Counted from the stretch's first letter, positions 1 to 8,775 are shown. The stretch is DNA of 64,000 nucleotides from Elusimicrobia bacterium GWA2_56_46 (GCA_001799575.1 MGTT01000011.1:124001-188000); one strand, 5' to 3'. A program made the numbers and translations. Notes: generated by a model not told the origin, from the sequence alone.

Positions 1-450
1 GCCCTTTGGCGGATCCGCGAAAAAATAGCTGGAACCGGGGAAGATCAGCTTGGCCGGAAATACCAGGGTGACCAGCAGATCCTCGTTGGTATGCGTATAC
101 GGATCGGGAGAGGCCTTGGGCTGGGGGTCAATACCGGTCGGTTCGCACGACGCGGAGAGCTGGATCCGGCCGGGATTGAGGAACATCTTCCCTTTCACCG
201 CGTCCATCTTCATCTGCGCGTTTCCGCAGTTTGAAGCGTTGCTTAAACTGCCCCCCGGGGGCCCGGCCACCAGCGAACCGATCCGCGCCAGCTCATAGGC
301 GCAATGGTGCGCCAGAATGGTCTGATACGCCAGGCTGCCCAGTTCCATGATGAAGAACAGCAGCAGCATGAAGACCGGCAGAACCAGCAGAAGTTCGACG
401 GTCACCTGCCCTGCGCTTCTGGTTCCGCTTAATGACCGGTAAAAAGCCAC
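1..450 (-). CDS. TadE-like pilus-assembly/pseudopilin protein (C-terminus cut by window edge)
   Basis: Reads from GTG at 450, chosen because GGGAG lies 5 nt upstream, and runs off the left edge, so only about 150 residues are visible. The N-terminus has a short basic stretch, then GQVTVELLL and a hydrophobic helix (about residues 14-40). This is the TadE/TadG pattern, in which an E follows a T-V pair at the start of the single membrane anchor. The visible remainder is a periplasmic-type domain with several Cys residues. TadE-like minor pseudopilins are used by Tad/Flp-type pili. Two prepilin-like genes follow upstream on the same strand, which supports a pilus locus continuing off the window. 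The family assignment rests on the N-terminal pattern only. Confidence 0.7.
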   Translation of the reverse strand, partial: MAFYRSLSGTRSAGQVTVELLLVLPVFMLLLFFIMELGSLAYQTILAHHCAYELARIGSLVAGPPGGSLSNASNCGNAQMKMDAVKGKMFLNPGRIQLSASCEPTGIDPQPKASPDPYTHTNEDLLVTLVFPAKLIFPGSSYFFADPPKG

Positions 451-528
451 TGGATCTCCCACGCACAAGCCGGTGAAGCAAAGACCCCGCTCTCTTACAT
501 CCCTGCTTCCTTGGATCGTTCAACAACT

Positions 529-723
529 TTACGGATTGTTACCGCCGCTGGAACCCAGGCTGCCGGCGGCTCCGTTTATCATACCCTGGATCTTCATGAA
601 AAGGCCGGGCATATAGTTCTTGAGCGCCATGCCGGCGATAAGGACCACGCCCACCACCACAGCCAGCATCAGCAGATATTCCACCGTGTTCTGGCCTTTC
701 CGGTTCTTAAACAGTCTGTTCAT
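529..723 (-). CDS. small prepilin-like protein with class III signal motif
   Basis: 64 residues: a short basic leader (NRLFKNRK), then GQNTVEYLL followed by a hydrophobic segment and a Gly/Ser-rich tail. G-Q-x-T-x-E-Y directly before the helix is the class III (type IV prepilin-like) signal, expected to be cut by a prepilin peptidase before the Q. GGAGG precedes the ATG by 9 nt. The gene lies between the TadE-like gene and another class III protein, so it is probably the major subunit, or one of the subunits, of a Flp-type pilus. Length and composition fit Flp-type pilins; subunit rank is inference. Confidence 0.75.
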   Translation of the reverse strand: MNRLFKNRKGQNTVEYLLMLAVVVGVVLIAGMALKNYMPGLFMKIQGMINGAAGSLGSSGGNNP

Positions 724-787
724 TTTGCTATTCCTCCAAGTGTGCTCTGAGTATAACTAATTATATCTAATTATGCGCCCGGCTAGT

Positions 788-1024
788 CTACCACGGATCC
801 TCTTTATACATCCTGAGTATTATGACGCCGCCGTTGGTGAACTGCTTTGACAGATACCACTGGAGCGACCTGTACATCATTACGAAAACCGTTAAAAGCG
901 ACACCGTCACCAGCAGGTACTCGATGGTGGTCTGGCCTTTCCTAAGGATGAGGGATGAAGGATGAGTGATGAAAGAAAAACGTTTCGGACTTTTAGCTTT
1001 TACGACCGGACTTGATATTCCCAT
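788..1024 (-). CDS. second class III signal (prepilin-like) protein, leader enlarged by heptamer repeats
   Basis: 78 residues containing KGQTTIEYLL and a hydrophobic helix, so another pilin-like subunit of the same locus. The leader before the cleavage motif is unusually long (about 29 residues), and a 28-bp block of four 7-bp repeats (946-973) encodes its THPSSLIL section. The ATG at 1024 has GAGAAG about 6 nt upstream. The leader still ends in R-K-G as a prepilin peptidase site needs, so the insertion may be tolerated. The short tail after the helix (about 20 residues) suggests a minor subunit. Whether it is still processed cannot be seen. Confidence 0.6.
   Translation of the reverse strand: MGISSPVVKAKSPKRFSFITHPSSLILRKGQTTIEYLLVTVSLLTVFVMMYRSLQWYLSKQFTNGGVIILRMYKEDPW
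946..973 (+). repeat. heptamer repeat block, family A (4 units of GGATGAR)
   Basis: Four 7-bp units, GGATGAG/GGATGAA/TGATGAA type, inside the leader region of the prepilin-like gene. It is the same family as the arrays at 1978, 2100, 8667, 8790, 20126 and 41277. Confidence 0.85.
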
Positions 1025-1057
1025 TATTCTTCTCGTTCCTTAACAGCCCCCGGTCTT

Positions 1058-2086
1058 TTAAAATTGCACTTTCACCATGATCTGGCTTGATTTACCGAGG
1101 GCGCCGTAGGGAACCATAGTGTAGTCCAGCGACATCCCGTAACCCATGGCCTGCGCGGTATAGATCCCTATGCCGAACGACCAGCCGCTGGTCTTGCTCA
1201 GGCCCAGCGTATCCAGGGTCTTATCGTCGTAATTTTTGCCGTAGTCGTCCGCGCCCGTATACCCCGTGCGGACGCTCACGCGCCCCACCTGGATCACTTC
1301 CTCCGGGAGGTTGAACTCCACGCCGCCGCCGGGCTGGGTCCGCCGGTCGGAATAACTCTTGGACTCCAGAAGAGCCGTGATGAACGGATTGGGCGAATAA
1401 GCCAGGCCCAGCCGCTGGATCCTGACCACCTGGTCTTTCTTGCCGGAAAAGTTCGCGCCGGACCAGCCGAGAGAAAGTTTACGGCCCACTTTCAGAACGA
1501 CGCCGCCGTCGAAAACAAGATTATTGTACTTCTCGGTGTAATTATCCTCCATCACTTCCTTGGCGCTGACGCCCACAAGCAGGCGTTCAAGGAAAAAACT
1601 TTTGGCCAGCGTCAGCGTACCGTAGCTGTTGCGGACTTTTACGTCCTCCCCGTACTGCGGTATCCCGGCCTGATCCCTCACGTCAAAGCCCTTGATGCCG
1701 TAATAGGCGACGTTGACTCCGATGACCGACTGCCCCACGGGATGCACGTAAGCCATGTACTGTCCGGAATAATCCTGGAACCAGCTCAGATAGGAAAACC
1801 CCGCTTCGCGCAGCTGCGAGGAAGCGACGCCCGCGGGATTTATAGTCATGGCCTCGGTTCCCTCCACTATGGATACCCCGCAGTTTCCAAGCGCCTGCGC
1901 CCTGGGACTGCCGGTCGGGATCTTCATGAACACCGCTCCCGAAGTCCCCACTTGCGAGTCCGCGGCATGGGCGGAAAGGATGAAGGATGAGGGATGAAGG
2001 ATGAAACACAGAATGATAAGAAACCGGAACCCGGACATTTTCCCCATCCTCTTTTCCGCTTCTTTAGTCCCAAAAAAATTTCTCAT
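1058..2086 (-). CDS. PorV/PorQ-family outer-membrane beta-barrel protein
   Basis: 342 residues. The N-terminal signal peptide ends near SAHA-AD. The mature start (MKIPTGSPRAQALGNCGVS, then TINPAGVA) is the typical opening of PorV/PorQ-like (UPF0164) barrels. The rest alternates beta strands and ends in F (VKVQF), as outer-membrane barrels do. In Bacteroidota, PorV takes part in type IX secretion; here that role is only suggested by the neighbouring Ig-repeat surface protein. GGGAG lies 5 nt before the ATG. The hydrophobic core of the signal peptide (FILHPSSFIL) is encoded by four heptamer repeats, and the first about 45 codons closely resemble those of the second PorV-like gene at 7345-8775. 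Confidence 0.8.
   Translation of the reverse strand: MRNFFGTKEAEKRMGKMSGFRFLIILCFILHPSSFILSAHAADSQVGTSGAVFMKIPTGSPRAQALGNCGVSIVEGTEAMTINPAGVASSQLREAGFSYLSWFQDYSGQYMAYVHPVGQSVIGVNVAYYGIKGFDVRDQAGIPQYGEDVKVRNSYGTLTLAKSFFLERLLVGVSAKEVMEDNYTEKYNNLVFDGGVVLKVGRKLSLGWSGANFSGKKDQVVRIQRLGLAYSPNPFITALLESKSYSDRRTQPGGGVEFNLPEEVIQVGRVSVRTGYTGADDYGKNYDDKTLDTLGLSKTSGWSFGIGIYTAQAMGYGMSLDYTMVPYGALGKSSQIMVKVQF
1978..2005 (+). repeat. heptamer repeat block, family A, inside a signal peptide
   Basis: Four units of GGATGAA/GGATGAG. On the minus strand they encode the HPSSFIL part of the PorV-like signal peptide. Confidence 0.88.
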
Positions 2087-2099
2087 AGCATCTCCCTAA

Positions 2100-2127
2100 C
2101 ATCCCTCATCCCTCATCCCTCATCCTT
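2100..2127 (+). repeat. heptamer repeat block, family A, inverted relative to 1978
   Basis: Four units of CATCCCT (last one CATCCTT) between the PorV-like start and the stop of the Ig-repeat gene. The orientation is opposite to the 1978 block, so the two arrays form an inverted pair around the leader-coding segment. Confidence 0.88.
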
Positions 2128-2128
2128 T

Positions 2129-5100
2129 TTACGGCACCAGTATCTTTTTGACCGTCTGGAACGCTCCTTTCGCACCGTCCCGGCCCTCCAGCCTGATAAC
2201 CGCGAAATATACTCCGGGAGCCACGAGCCTGCCGGAACTGTTGGTCCTGGGCCAATAATGCGTCAGATCGACCCCTCCGCCCAAAAGCCCCGAACTGTAC
2301 CTGTATATAAGATCTCCGGCCAGGTTATAGATCTTGATACTAGCTTCGGAATTGATGTATATGGGTATATGAAAATAACCGTTCGTCCCCGTATAGGGAT
2401 TGGGCGCGAACCAGATATCTTTCTCAAGCTGAGCGTCGTCCTTGCTGGGGCCGTTGGCCACCGGGATGTTGGCGACTATCTGATCGTCGGCCAGCCCGCT
2501 GCCGGGCGACACCGTGCCGTTCAGCATGCTTATGCTGTCCGCGCTGGTGGAACCGTAGACCTTGAAGACATAGTTCCCGTCCGGCACTTTCGACAGCGTC
2601 AGATCTGTGCCGTCCCAGGTTTCAAAGATCTGGGCCCGGGCAGGCCGCATACCCACGAACATCTTCACAAGCTGGGCGGGCTTACAGTCCGCGGCAAGAT
2701 TTACGCACGAACTCAGGGGCGTCCCGGGACGGTAGATCCTGGTCACCACCCTCATCGGCTCGGAAACCTGGTACGAGATGACGGCCGGGGATTCCATGGT
2801 CATCGGCGTGATAGCCATGTCATAGATCCGCAGCGGATTGACGGAGATAGGCTGCTGAACCGTCGCCGCGGAGATCAGATCGGTGCGGAGATCGCGGGCG
2901 ACTATTTTCACGTTGTAGTCTCCGGCCGGCACAAAATCGCCGTTGACGCAGACAGCCGGGTTCGGACTGTTGCATTTCCCGTCCCAGAATTCCTTATTGG
3001 GCAGGCCGCCGTCCCTGACCTCCCCGGAGATGATAGAAGCGACCACCTGCGGAGTGTTGAAGTTGTTCAGAACCTGCACCGTGACCGAAGACTGGCGGGT
3101 GACCATATAATCTATCTCGTAAGGCGGCAGCAGAACGGTGTCGGAAGAATTGAACATCGTGGGAATGCTCGGGATTACGTCAAAGGCCGTAAAAATGATC
3201 TGTCCCCTGGCCACGTCAAAGTAGCCGTAAACCTTGTCGGCGGCGTACATAACGGGCTGAACCGAGGTGACGGCGGTGGTAGTGTGAGCCACCAAAGTAA
3301 AGGGATACCTGCCGTCCGGCTTAAGAACGCCCTCCTCATCCCGTCCGTCCCAGGAGTCGGTGATCTTAAAGCGGCCGGGGCGCATCCCGGAAATGGTAAA
3401 AATCGGCTGTTTAACCGGAACCACGTTCGGCCAGTCGGACGGATTCACCGTGACGTCTGTCGGATAGATCTTCAGCTCGACATACATCGCCTGCGAAAGC
3501 TCGAAATCTATAGTTGCGACATCGGAAGCCCCGCCCAGCAGCGGCGTGGTTTTTACATCCACGATACGGAACATCTCAACGGGCGTGCGGGCCGTGGTGG
3601 TGGAGACCCTGGTGGAAACGCAGGAATACGGATCCTCGGTTATCAGTTCGGCCTGGTAAATTCCGCCGGCGACGTATTTTCCGCTATCATCTTTTCCGTC
3701 CCATAATTCCCGGTTTGAGAAATTGGCGAACCTGGTCTCCCGACTGATAAGATGCCTGACCGGAGTCGTGCTGCCTTCGGGCAGAATATTCATCGTGACC
3801 AGGGTGTCCCTGACGGGGGTGTAACGGAAATAGAACGGATCCAGCCCCGCAACCGAAGGAGAGGAGCCTATCACAGTAGAGGAAGGCGAGATAAGACTGA
3901 CCACCAGACCCCTGGCCACCGGCAGCGTGCCTACCGCCAGGCGCTGGTTCCTTATGACCCCGCCGGACGCCGCCGCGGAAGGGAGCTCGGCCCAGATAGC
4001 GTAGATATAGTCGCCGTCGCAGACAGGGTTGCCGAGATTGTCCCGGCCGTCCCAGATGGTGGAAGCCGTCTGCCGGCCCGCTTTCTGCTCGGTTATCAGC
4101 CTGAGCAGGGTTCCGGAATTAAGCGCCGGTGGATTTGTCACGCTGTTCAGGTCGGTGAAAGCCGTGCCGGGCGAATAAATGCCGACGTAAACGGTCGCGG
4201 CTTCGGTGAGCAGATAACTTATGACCGCCTGATCCGTGGAAGAGGCGCCCAGGGGTTTCACGGCGACATCGGTTATCTGAAGCGGATCATGCGAAATAGT
4301 GGTAGTATAAGGATAGGCGTTGTCTATTCCCGACCAGTTGTCCTGCGACTCGGCGGAGATCTCCGCCCTGTATACGCCGGGCGGGGCTATCCGTCCCAGA
4401 TTGTCCCGGCCGTCCCAGAAATCCCCGTTCGTGAGGGTGCCGTCCGGAACGCCTTCCCCCACCCTGGGCAGGCTTGAGACCAATACGCGGGTAAGCGGCA
4501 TGACGCCGCCTACGTCTATGGCCGAATATATCCTTATGGAGGTGGTGGCGTCCTTGCTCAACCGATAGAGGATATTGTACGGCTGGGCGGCCACGCCCGT
4601 TATTTTGCCCACCACGGTGGGACTGGAACGCACCGTGTGAATATTCATGACGTCTATCTGTATCGGGATCTGGCTCTCGCCCGGAAAAGCCGCGGTCTGC
4701 TCTATGGAGATATTACCGGCCTGCTGGCTGACCTCGTTGGTCTTGACCTTGGCCCGGAAGCCGTACTGGCCGTTGGTCTTTCCGAAGATGCCGCTCAGGT
4801 TGTAAGAACCGTCCCAGGCGGTGCAGTAATAATTCCCGGCGCCGCCGACGGTGGCGGCCACGTTATTATCGCTCTCGCACTGGCCGATGTTGAAAAGGGA
4901 AACCGTCCTGATAGGGGGAGTGCTGGCCGGATCCAGCGGATTGCCTCCGGCGGCGAACTTGAAGATCTCAAAACTCAGTTCGTTGATACCGAAGTGGCCG
5001 GAGGTGCTTACGCAGACTATCTGGGCGCATAAGGCCAGGCAGCCGCCGGGGTAGTTGCTAGACGGCTGTTCGAATTCTATGCGCGAAGAGTCCCTCCAGA

Positions 5101-5311
5101 CGTTGCCGCCGTCGGTAAGAAAAGAAACGTTCGGAGCGTTGTCGGGGACATCGTTGCAGTAACCGCTTGAGGGGGTCGCGCTGCCCTGGGGAACCACGGT
5201 GCTGAATTTGACGTTTATGTCGGCCACGAAAAGCTGCTGCGCGCTCAGTTGACGGGCCGGAACCGCTGCGAGAAGCAGGATGGCCAGCGGAAAAAGCAGT
5301 CTCTTAGTCAT
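2129..5311 (-). CDS. large secreted protein with six FlgD-type Ig repeats and a C-terminal sorting-like domain
   Basis: 1060 residues with a cleavable signal peptide (about 1-24, ending QLSA). The body contains six repeats of roughly 90-150 residues. Each has a strand pattern such as VYVGIY or VTVQVL and a turn W-D-G-(R/K/T)-D followed about 8 residues later by (P/D/A)G-x-Y. This is the hallmark of FlgD-like Ig domains. The C-terminus (WFAPNPYTG...IKIYNLAGDLI...PGVYFAVI) resembles the C-terminal domain of proteins exported by type IX-like systems. GAGG sits 6 nt before the ATG. It lies directly upstream of the PorV-like gene in the same direction, separated only by one heptamer block, so co-transcription is likely. 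Probable role: surface-exposed or extracellular structural protein. Binding partner unknown. Confidence 0.7.
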   Translation of the reverse strand: MTKRLLFPLAILLLAAVPARQLSAQQLFVADINVKFSTVVPQGSATPSSGYCNDVPDNAPNVSFLTDGGNVWRDSSRIEFEQPSSNYPGGCLALCAQIVCVSTSGHFGINELSFEIFKFAAGGNPLDPASTPPIRTVSLFNIGQCESDNNVAATVGGAGNYYCTAWDGSYNLSGIFGKTNGQYGFRAKVKTNEVSQQAGNISIEQTAAFPGESQIPIQIDVMNIHTVRSSPTVVGKITGVAAQPYNILYRLSKDATTSIRIYSAIDVGGVMPLTRVLVSSLPRVGEGVPDGTLTNGDFWDGRDNLGRIAPPGVYRAEISAESQDNWSGIDNAYPYTTTISHDPLQITDVAVKPLGASSTDQAVISYLLTEAATVYVGIYSPGTAFTDLNSVTNPPALNSGTLLRLITEQKAGRQTASTIWDGRDNLGNPVCDGDYIYAIWAELPSAAASGGVIRNQRLAVGTLPVARGLVVSLISPSSTVIGSSPSVAGLDPFYFRYTPVRDTLVTMNILPEGSTTPVRHLISRETRFANFSNRELWDGKDDSGKYVAGGIYQAELITEDPYSCVSTRVSTTTARTPVEMFRIVDVKTTPLLGGASDVATIDFELSQAMYVELKIYPTDVTVNPSDWPNVVPVKQPIFTISGMRPGRFKITDSWDGRDEEGVLKPDGRYPFTLVAHTTTAVTSVQPVMYAADKVYGYFDVARGQIIFTAFDVIPSIPTMFNSSDTVLLPPYEIDYMVTRQSSVTVQVLNNFNTPQVVASIISGEVRDGGLPNKEFWDGKCNSPNPAVCVNGDFVPAGDYNVKIVARDLRTDLISAATVQQPISVNPLRIYDMAITPMTMESPAVISYQVSEPMRVVTRIYRPGTPLSSCVNLAADCKPAQLVKMFVGMRPARAQIFETWDGTDLTLSKVPDGNYVFKVYGSTSADSISMLNGTVSPGSGLADDQIVANIPVANGPSKDDAQLEKDIWFAPNPYTGTNGYFHIPIYINSEASIKIYNLAGDLIYRYSSGLLGGGVDLTHYWPRTNSSGRLVAPGVYFAVIRLEGRDGAKGAFQTVKKILVP

Positions 5312-5399
5312 AAAATCCTCGGGGTCCGGTATTTAAAACTTAAAATTTTCAATCAGTCCTCTCAATTCTGCCATTTTACCGACAGATAATCAATGCCGC

Positions 5400-7145
5400 T
5401 TAATACGTCTTAAACTTATACTTGCCGATCTCCAGCCCGCCCATCTTTCCGTTTTTCTCAAGCGTCCAGAAATAATCTTTCCCGGCCCAGAAAGCGATCG
5501 CCGGGGACTTTAACTTCTGCGAAGAAACGAGCCTGAAAGCGCCATTCTCCGGGACGTAGCGTCTGAGGCCGCCTTTGGCGTCCAGCGTCCAGAGTTGCGC
5601 GCCCACCCACTGCATGGCGGACAGACTTTTCAGGGACGGCAGCGTGTAGCTGGCGTCCACCCCGCCGGCCGGATCCAGGCCGTAGCGGTACAAAAGGCCG
5701 GTCGCCGCGTCAAAAGACCAGAGATTGAAACCGTCCCAGGCCGCGCCCTGAGGGGCCGGGCCGGAGGTTTTAACAGCCTCGATTATCTTCCCGGAGTTAA
5801 TGTCCTTCTTTATCAGTCTCAACTGAGCCAGATCCAGCGCCCAAGCGCCTCCGTCAAAGGCGCTGACGGCCGCCGGCCTGAACGGCCCCGCTCCCGTTCC
5901 GTTGAAAACGCGCAGAGTGGAAAGATCTTTCGGATCTTTAAGCACAAGCCCGGAGTCCCAGTCCGCCAGCCACAACCCGTCCCCGGACACGGCCAGACCG
6001 GAGGCGTTGGGCGTGTCAAGGCTCAGACGGCTTAAAAGCGAGAAGTGCACCTTGGTTCTGTAATCGTATACCCGCCAGGCCAGCAACCCCATCAGTGTCA
6101 GGCCGGCAAGCGCCATGGCCAGGAGCTTTGTAACGCTCCTGCGGAATGCGGGGCGCGGGATGCGGGGCGCGTCGGCGGCGGAGCCGGAAGAAACGAATAC
6201 AGCCGGCAGCTGCACGCCTTTAAGCGCGTAGAGTTTAAGGATCTGGGAAACTTTTTCCGACCACTCCGAAGATTCTTTCAGCGTATTGGCGAGCCCGGCG
6301 GCGTAATCGAGGCCTTTCGTTTCCTCTTCCTTGAGTTTCGCGGTCCATGCTTCGCGTTCGGAGCGCAGGCGGGACTCCCAGACCGCGAATTCCTGGCGGT
6401 GGGTTTCCCAGACCGAACGCTCGCGATCCCAGAGTTCGCGCCATTCCTTCCGCTCGGCGTCCCAGTTGGCCTTGGCTTCGGCCAGACTGGATTCCAGTTC
6501 AGCGGCTTTTTTTCCGGCTTCGTTTATCTTTTTTTCCGCGTCGGACCGCGCGCGCCTCTCGGCCAGCAGTTCGGAAAGCGTTCTTTCCACGGCCTCTTTG
6601 GCGTCGGCGAGCCGGCGCTCCGCTCCGTCGGCGGCGTCCCTGAGGTTGGACTGCTCCACGGCGGACTCGGTAAATTTTTTCTGCCAGGCGTCCCGCTCCT
6701 CCCTCAGGGTCTCAAGCCGCCCGTTCAGCACGGTAAGCTCCACCCTGGTCCGCTCCAGGAGCTCTTTAAGCAGCGTCATCTCGCGCGCGTGGTTCTTCTT
6801 CTGCGCGCCCAGTATTTTGCCGGACTCCTCCAGTTTCAGCACCGAGGTGAGTTCCTCGCTGATAACCTTTTCCCTGGCCTCGTGATAGTGCTGCTTCAGT
6901 TCCGCCAGGTGCGCACGCGTCTCGTCCAGCTGCGCCGACAGGTCGCGGATGCTGGCGTCCTTTGCCTCCAGCAGGCGCTTCCAGTCGCTCTCGGCCCTGG
7001 AAAAATTATTTTTGAGAAACTGCACGGTTTCCAGCTGCGCCTCGCTGAGACGCGAAGACTGGCCGGAAAGCTCCGGGACATAATCTTTCCCGGAGGCTTT
7101 CTTCCAGAGCTCGCCCAGCTGCCTGTCTATCTCTTCGTTGTCCAT
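5400..7145 (-). CDS. coiled-coil / single membrane helix / beta-propeller-like protein, function unknown
   Basis: 581 residues in three parts. Residues about 40-330 are a long charged coiled coil rich in E, R, K and A. About 340-365 is one hydrophobic helix (KLLAMALAGLTLMGLLAWRVY). About 375-575 holds repeats of roughly 45 residues with W-x-x-D or LWTLD-type motifs (GLWLADWDSG, AWALDLAQ, LWSFDAATG, LWTLDAKGG, FWTLEKNG), as in NHL/WD-like propeller blades. No N-terminal signal peptide, so the topology is probably a cytoplasmic rod with a periplasmic propeller. No strong ribosome site is seen before ATG 7145. It sits between two outer-membrane protein genes on the same strand. I do not recognise the family; a scaffold or sensor linking cytoplasm and envelope is possible. 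Confidence 0.6.
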   Translation of the reverse strand: MDNEEIDRQLGELWKKASGKDYVPELSGQSSRLSEAQLETVQFLKNNFSRAESDWKRLLEAKDASIRDLSAQLDETRAHLAELKQHYHEAREKVISEELTSVLKLEESGKILGAQKKNHAREMTLLKELLERTRVELTVLNGRLETLREERDAWQKKFTESAVEQSNLRDAADGAERRLADAKEAVERTLSELLAERRARSDAEKKINEAGKKAAELESSLAEAKANWDAERKEWRELWDRERSVWETHRQEFAVWESRLRSEREAWTAKLKEEETKGLDYAAGLANTLKESSEWSEKVSQILKLYALKGVQLPAVFVSSGSAADAPRIPRPAFRRSVTKLLAMALAGLTLMGLLAWRVYDYRTKVHFSLLSRLSLDTPNASGLAVSGDGLWLADWDSGLVLKDPKDLSTLRVFNGTGAGPFRPAAVSAFDGGAWALDLAQLRLIKKDINSGKIIEAVKTSGPAPQGAAWDGFNLWSFDAATGLLYRYGLDPAGGVDASYTLPSLKSLSAMQWVGAQLWTLDAKGGLRRYVPENGAFRLVSSQKLKSPAIAFWAGKDYFWTLEKNGKMGGLEIGKYKFKTY

Positions 7146-7150
7146 AAAAT

Positions 7151-7178
7151 CAGGTTTCAGGGTCTAGAATTCAGGGCA
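7151..7178 (+). repeat. degenerate heptamer block (4 units, CAGGGTC-like)
   Basis: Four 7-bp units related to CAGGGTC and CAGGTTT, just upstream of the coiled-coil gene start. Weakly conserved but in register. Confidence 0.5.
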
Positions 7179-7270
7179 CCTTGTTATAAGTTTAACAGGC
7201 GGATGTTGCCCGGGAGTGAATTAAATGTTAAAAAAAGGTTACAGGCGGGCTCATGCTGGAACCGCATGAG

Positions 7271-7340
7271 CGGTATCCGGTAACCAGTGGCCGGTAACCA
7301 GTAACCGAATACCGGATACTGGTTACTGAATACCGGATAC
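7271..7340 (+). repeat. heptamer repeat array, family B (10 units of CGGTAAC type)
   Basis: Ten consecutive 7-bp units such as CGGTAAC, CAGTAAC, CGGATAC and TGGTTAC, nearly all ending in AC. Because GGTAACC is its own inverted complement, the array can fold on itself. It ends just before the stop of the second PorV-like gene. Confidence 0.85.
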
Positions 7341-7344
7341 GGGT

Positions 7345-8775
7345 TTACTGCTGTTGCAGTAAACCCTGCAATTCCACCGTCGCCTGGCTGATATCTATGC
7401 CGGCGCCCTGGTAGCGTCCCACTATACGCTGGAGAACGCCTTTGAGCGATTCTTTCGGCGCGCCGCCACTCCTCATCTTGAGATAGGCCGCCCAATCGCC
7501 GCTGAAATCGAATCTGAGCTGGTTCAGCTTGTCGTTGTTGCGCTTCTCTTCCAGCGATCTAAGCTCCGCTTCCGCGCGGCGCTGGCGCTCGACTATGGCC
7601 TCCAGTTTTTCCCTGGCCTGCGTTACCTCCGCTTTCTGTTCGCGGGCGGCTTTCAGGCCGGCGTTAAGCAGTGCCGTCTCATTTTTAAGGTCGCTCAGCT
7701 CGTCCCGGAGAATGCTTTCGCGCCTGGCGGATTCGTCAAGGGCCTCCATCAGGTCTTTGCGGTATTTGATTTCCTGCCTTACCAGCTTTTCATATTCGGA
7801 TCCGGAATCTTTGTCTCCGAAGCGGATGCTGAGACTTAAAACATGGCCCGGCGTTATCGTCCCGGTGAGCGGGACAAGGAGGGAATAGGAGATTTCCGAG
7901 GCCGGCCGCCGGTAGCCCGCGCCCAGGCTCACAAAAGAGGCGTTCGGCGCGAGGGAGAGCCCCGCGCGCGAACTGAAAATACCGTAGCGGTAGGTGCGCC
8001 AGAGATATTCAAAACCGGAATTGACGCTGAAATTGCCCTTGTAGCCGCCGGCGCCGGAACGATTGGCGACGTCCAGCGTGAGCGTGTAATCTTCCGTCTT
8101 TTCGGCCACGCCCAGGCGGGCTGAGAACGGCGCCTTGTCCTTCAGTGCCCCCTCTCTGAAAGAGGGAGAATTGACATTCAGCAGGGACAGGCCGAAGTTG
8201 TGCTTTGTGTCCGCGCGCCAGAGAGCTCCCAGATCGAGACCCAGCGCCATTTTGGAATCGCCGCTCCGCACCGAAGAGAGCTGCATAAATTTCAGGCCGG
8301 CGCCCAGATCCAGCGCGCCGGCGCCGGCTTTCCGGAACTGCCAGGTCGCCCAGCCGAGACTGAACATTTTTTCCTTAAGATCCGCGCCCAACGCCCTGTA
8401 ACGGCCCAGGATCGACATCGTGCCGAGCTTTCCGTAGGCCATGCGCGGAATAGCCGCGCCGGCCGCATAGCTGTCAAAATCAAGCGGGCCCAGGCTTGAG
8501 CGGGTACCAGCCTCAAAATGCGCGCCGGTCTCCAGTTTTCTGGTCGAACCCGGAATGGCGGGGTTCAGAAGCGCGCCATTGGCATCGTCCAGCGCAGTGG
8601 CGGAATCCCCCATGCCGCGCAGGCGGGCGCTAAGGCCGGTATCCTCAAAAGCGGCATAAGCTGAAGGGATGAGGGATGAGGGATGAAAGATGAAACACAG
8701 AATGACAAGAAACCATAACCCGGACATTTTTTTTGGCCTCTTTTCCGTTTTTTTAATCCCAAAAAAAAATCTCAT
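7345..8775 (-). CDS. PorV-like outer-membrane barrel fused to a C-terminal coiled coil
   Basis: 476 residues from the ATG at 8775, which has GGAG 6 nt upstream and matches the start of its paralogue at 2086. Upstream in-frame ATGs at 8787 and 8799 lie at or in the heptamer array. Signal peptide about 1-42 (ending SAYA-AF), then a PorV/PorQ-like barrel (LSARLRGMGDSATALDDANGALLNPA). Residues about 325-420 form a coiled coil (KLVRQEIKYRKDLMEAL...REKLEAIVERQRRAEAEL), followed by a short tail. A barrel with a periplasmic coiled coil could tether the outer membrane to another component. The leader is nearly the same as that of the 1058-2086 gene although the mature parts differ. Confidence 0.7.
   Translation of the reverse strand: MRFFFGIKKTEKRPKKMSGLWFLVILCFIFHPSSLIPSAYAAFEDTGLSARLRGMGDSATALDDANGALLNPAIPGSTRKLETGAHFEAGTRSSLGPLDFDSYAAGAAIPRMAYGKLGTMSILGRYRALGADLKEKMFSLGWATWQFRKAGAGALDLGAGLKFMQLSSVRSGDSKMALGLDLGALWRADTKHNFGLSLLNVNSPSFREGALKDKAPFSARLGVAEKTEDYTLTLDVANRSGAGGYKGNFSVNSGFEYLWRTYRYGIFSSRAGLSLAPNASFVSLGAGYRRPASEISYSLLVPLTGTITPGHVLSLSIRFGDKDSGSEYEKLVRQEIKYRKDLMEALDESARRESILRDELSDLKNETALLNAGLKAAREQKAEVTQAREKLEAIVERQRRAEAELRSLEEKRNNDKLNQLRFDFSGDWAAYLKMRSGGAPKESLKGVLQRIVGRYQGAGIDISQATVELQGLLQQQ
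8667..8694 (+). repeat. heptamer repeat block, family A, inside a second signal peptide
   Basis: Four units (three GGATGAR plus AGATGAA) that encode HPSSLI within the signal peptide of the 7345-8775 protein. Same place and phase as the 1978 block in the paralogous leader. Confidence 0.87.

Noticed and set aside
1994-3706. Long plus-strand open frame opposite the Ig-repeat gene
   Set aside because: It mirrors the codon pattern of the minus-strand gene, has no ribosome site and yields Arg/His/Gly-rich sequence without motifs.
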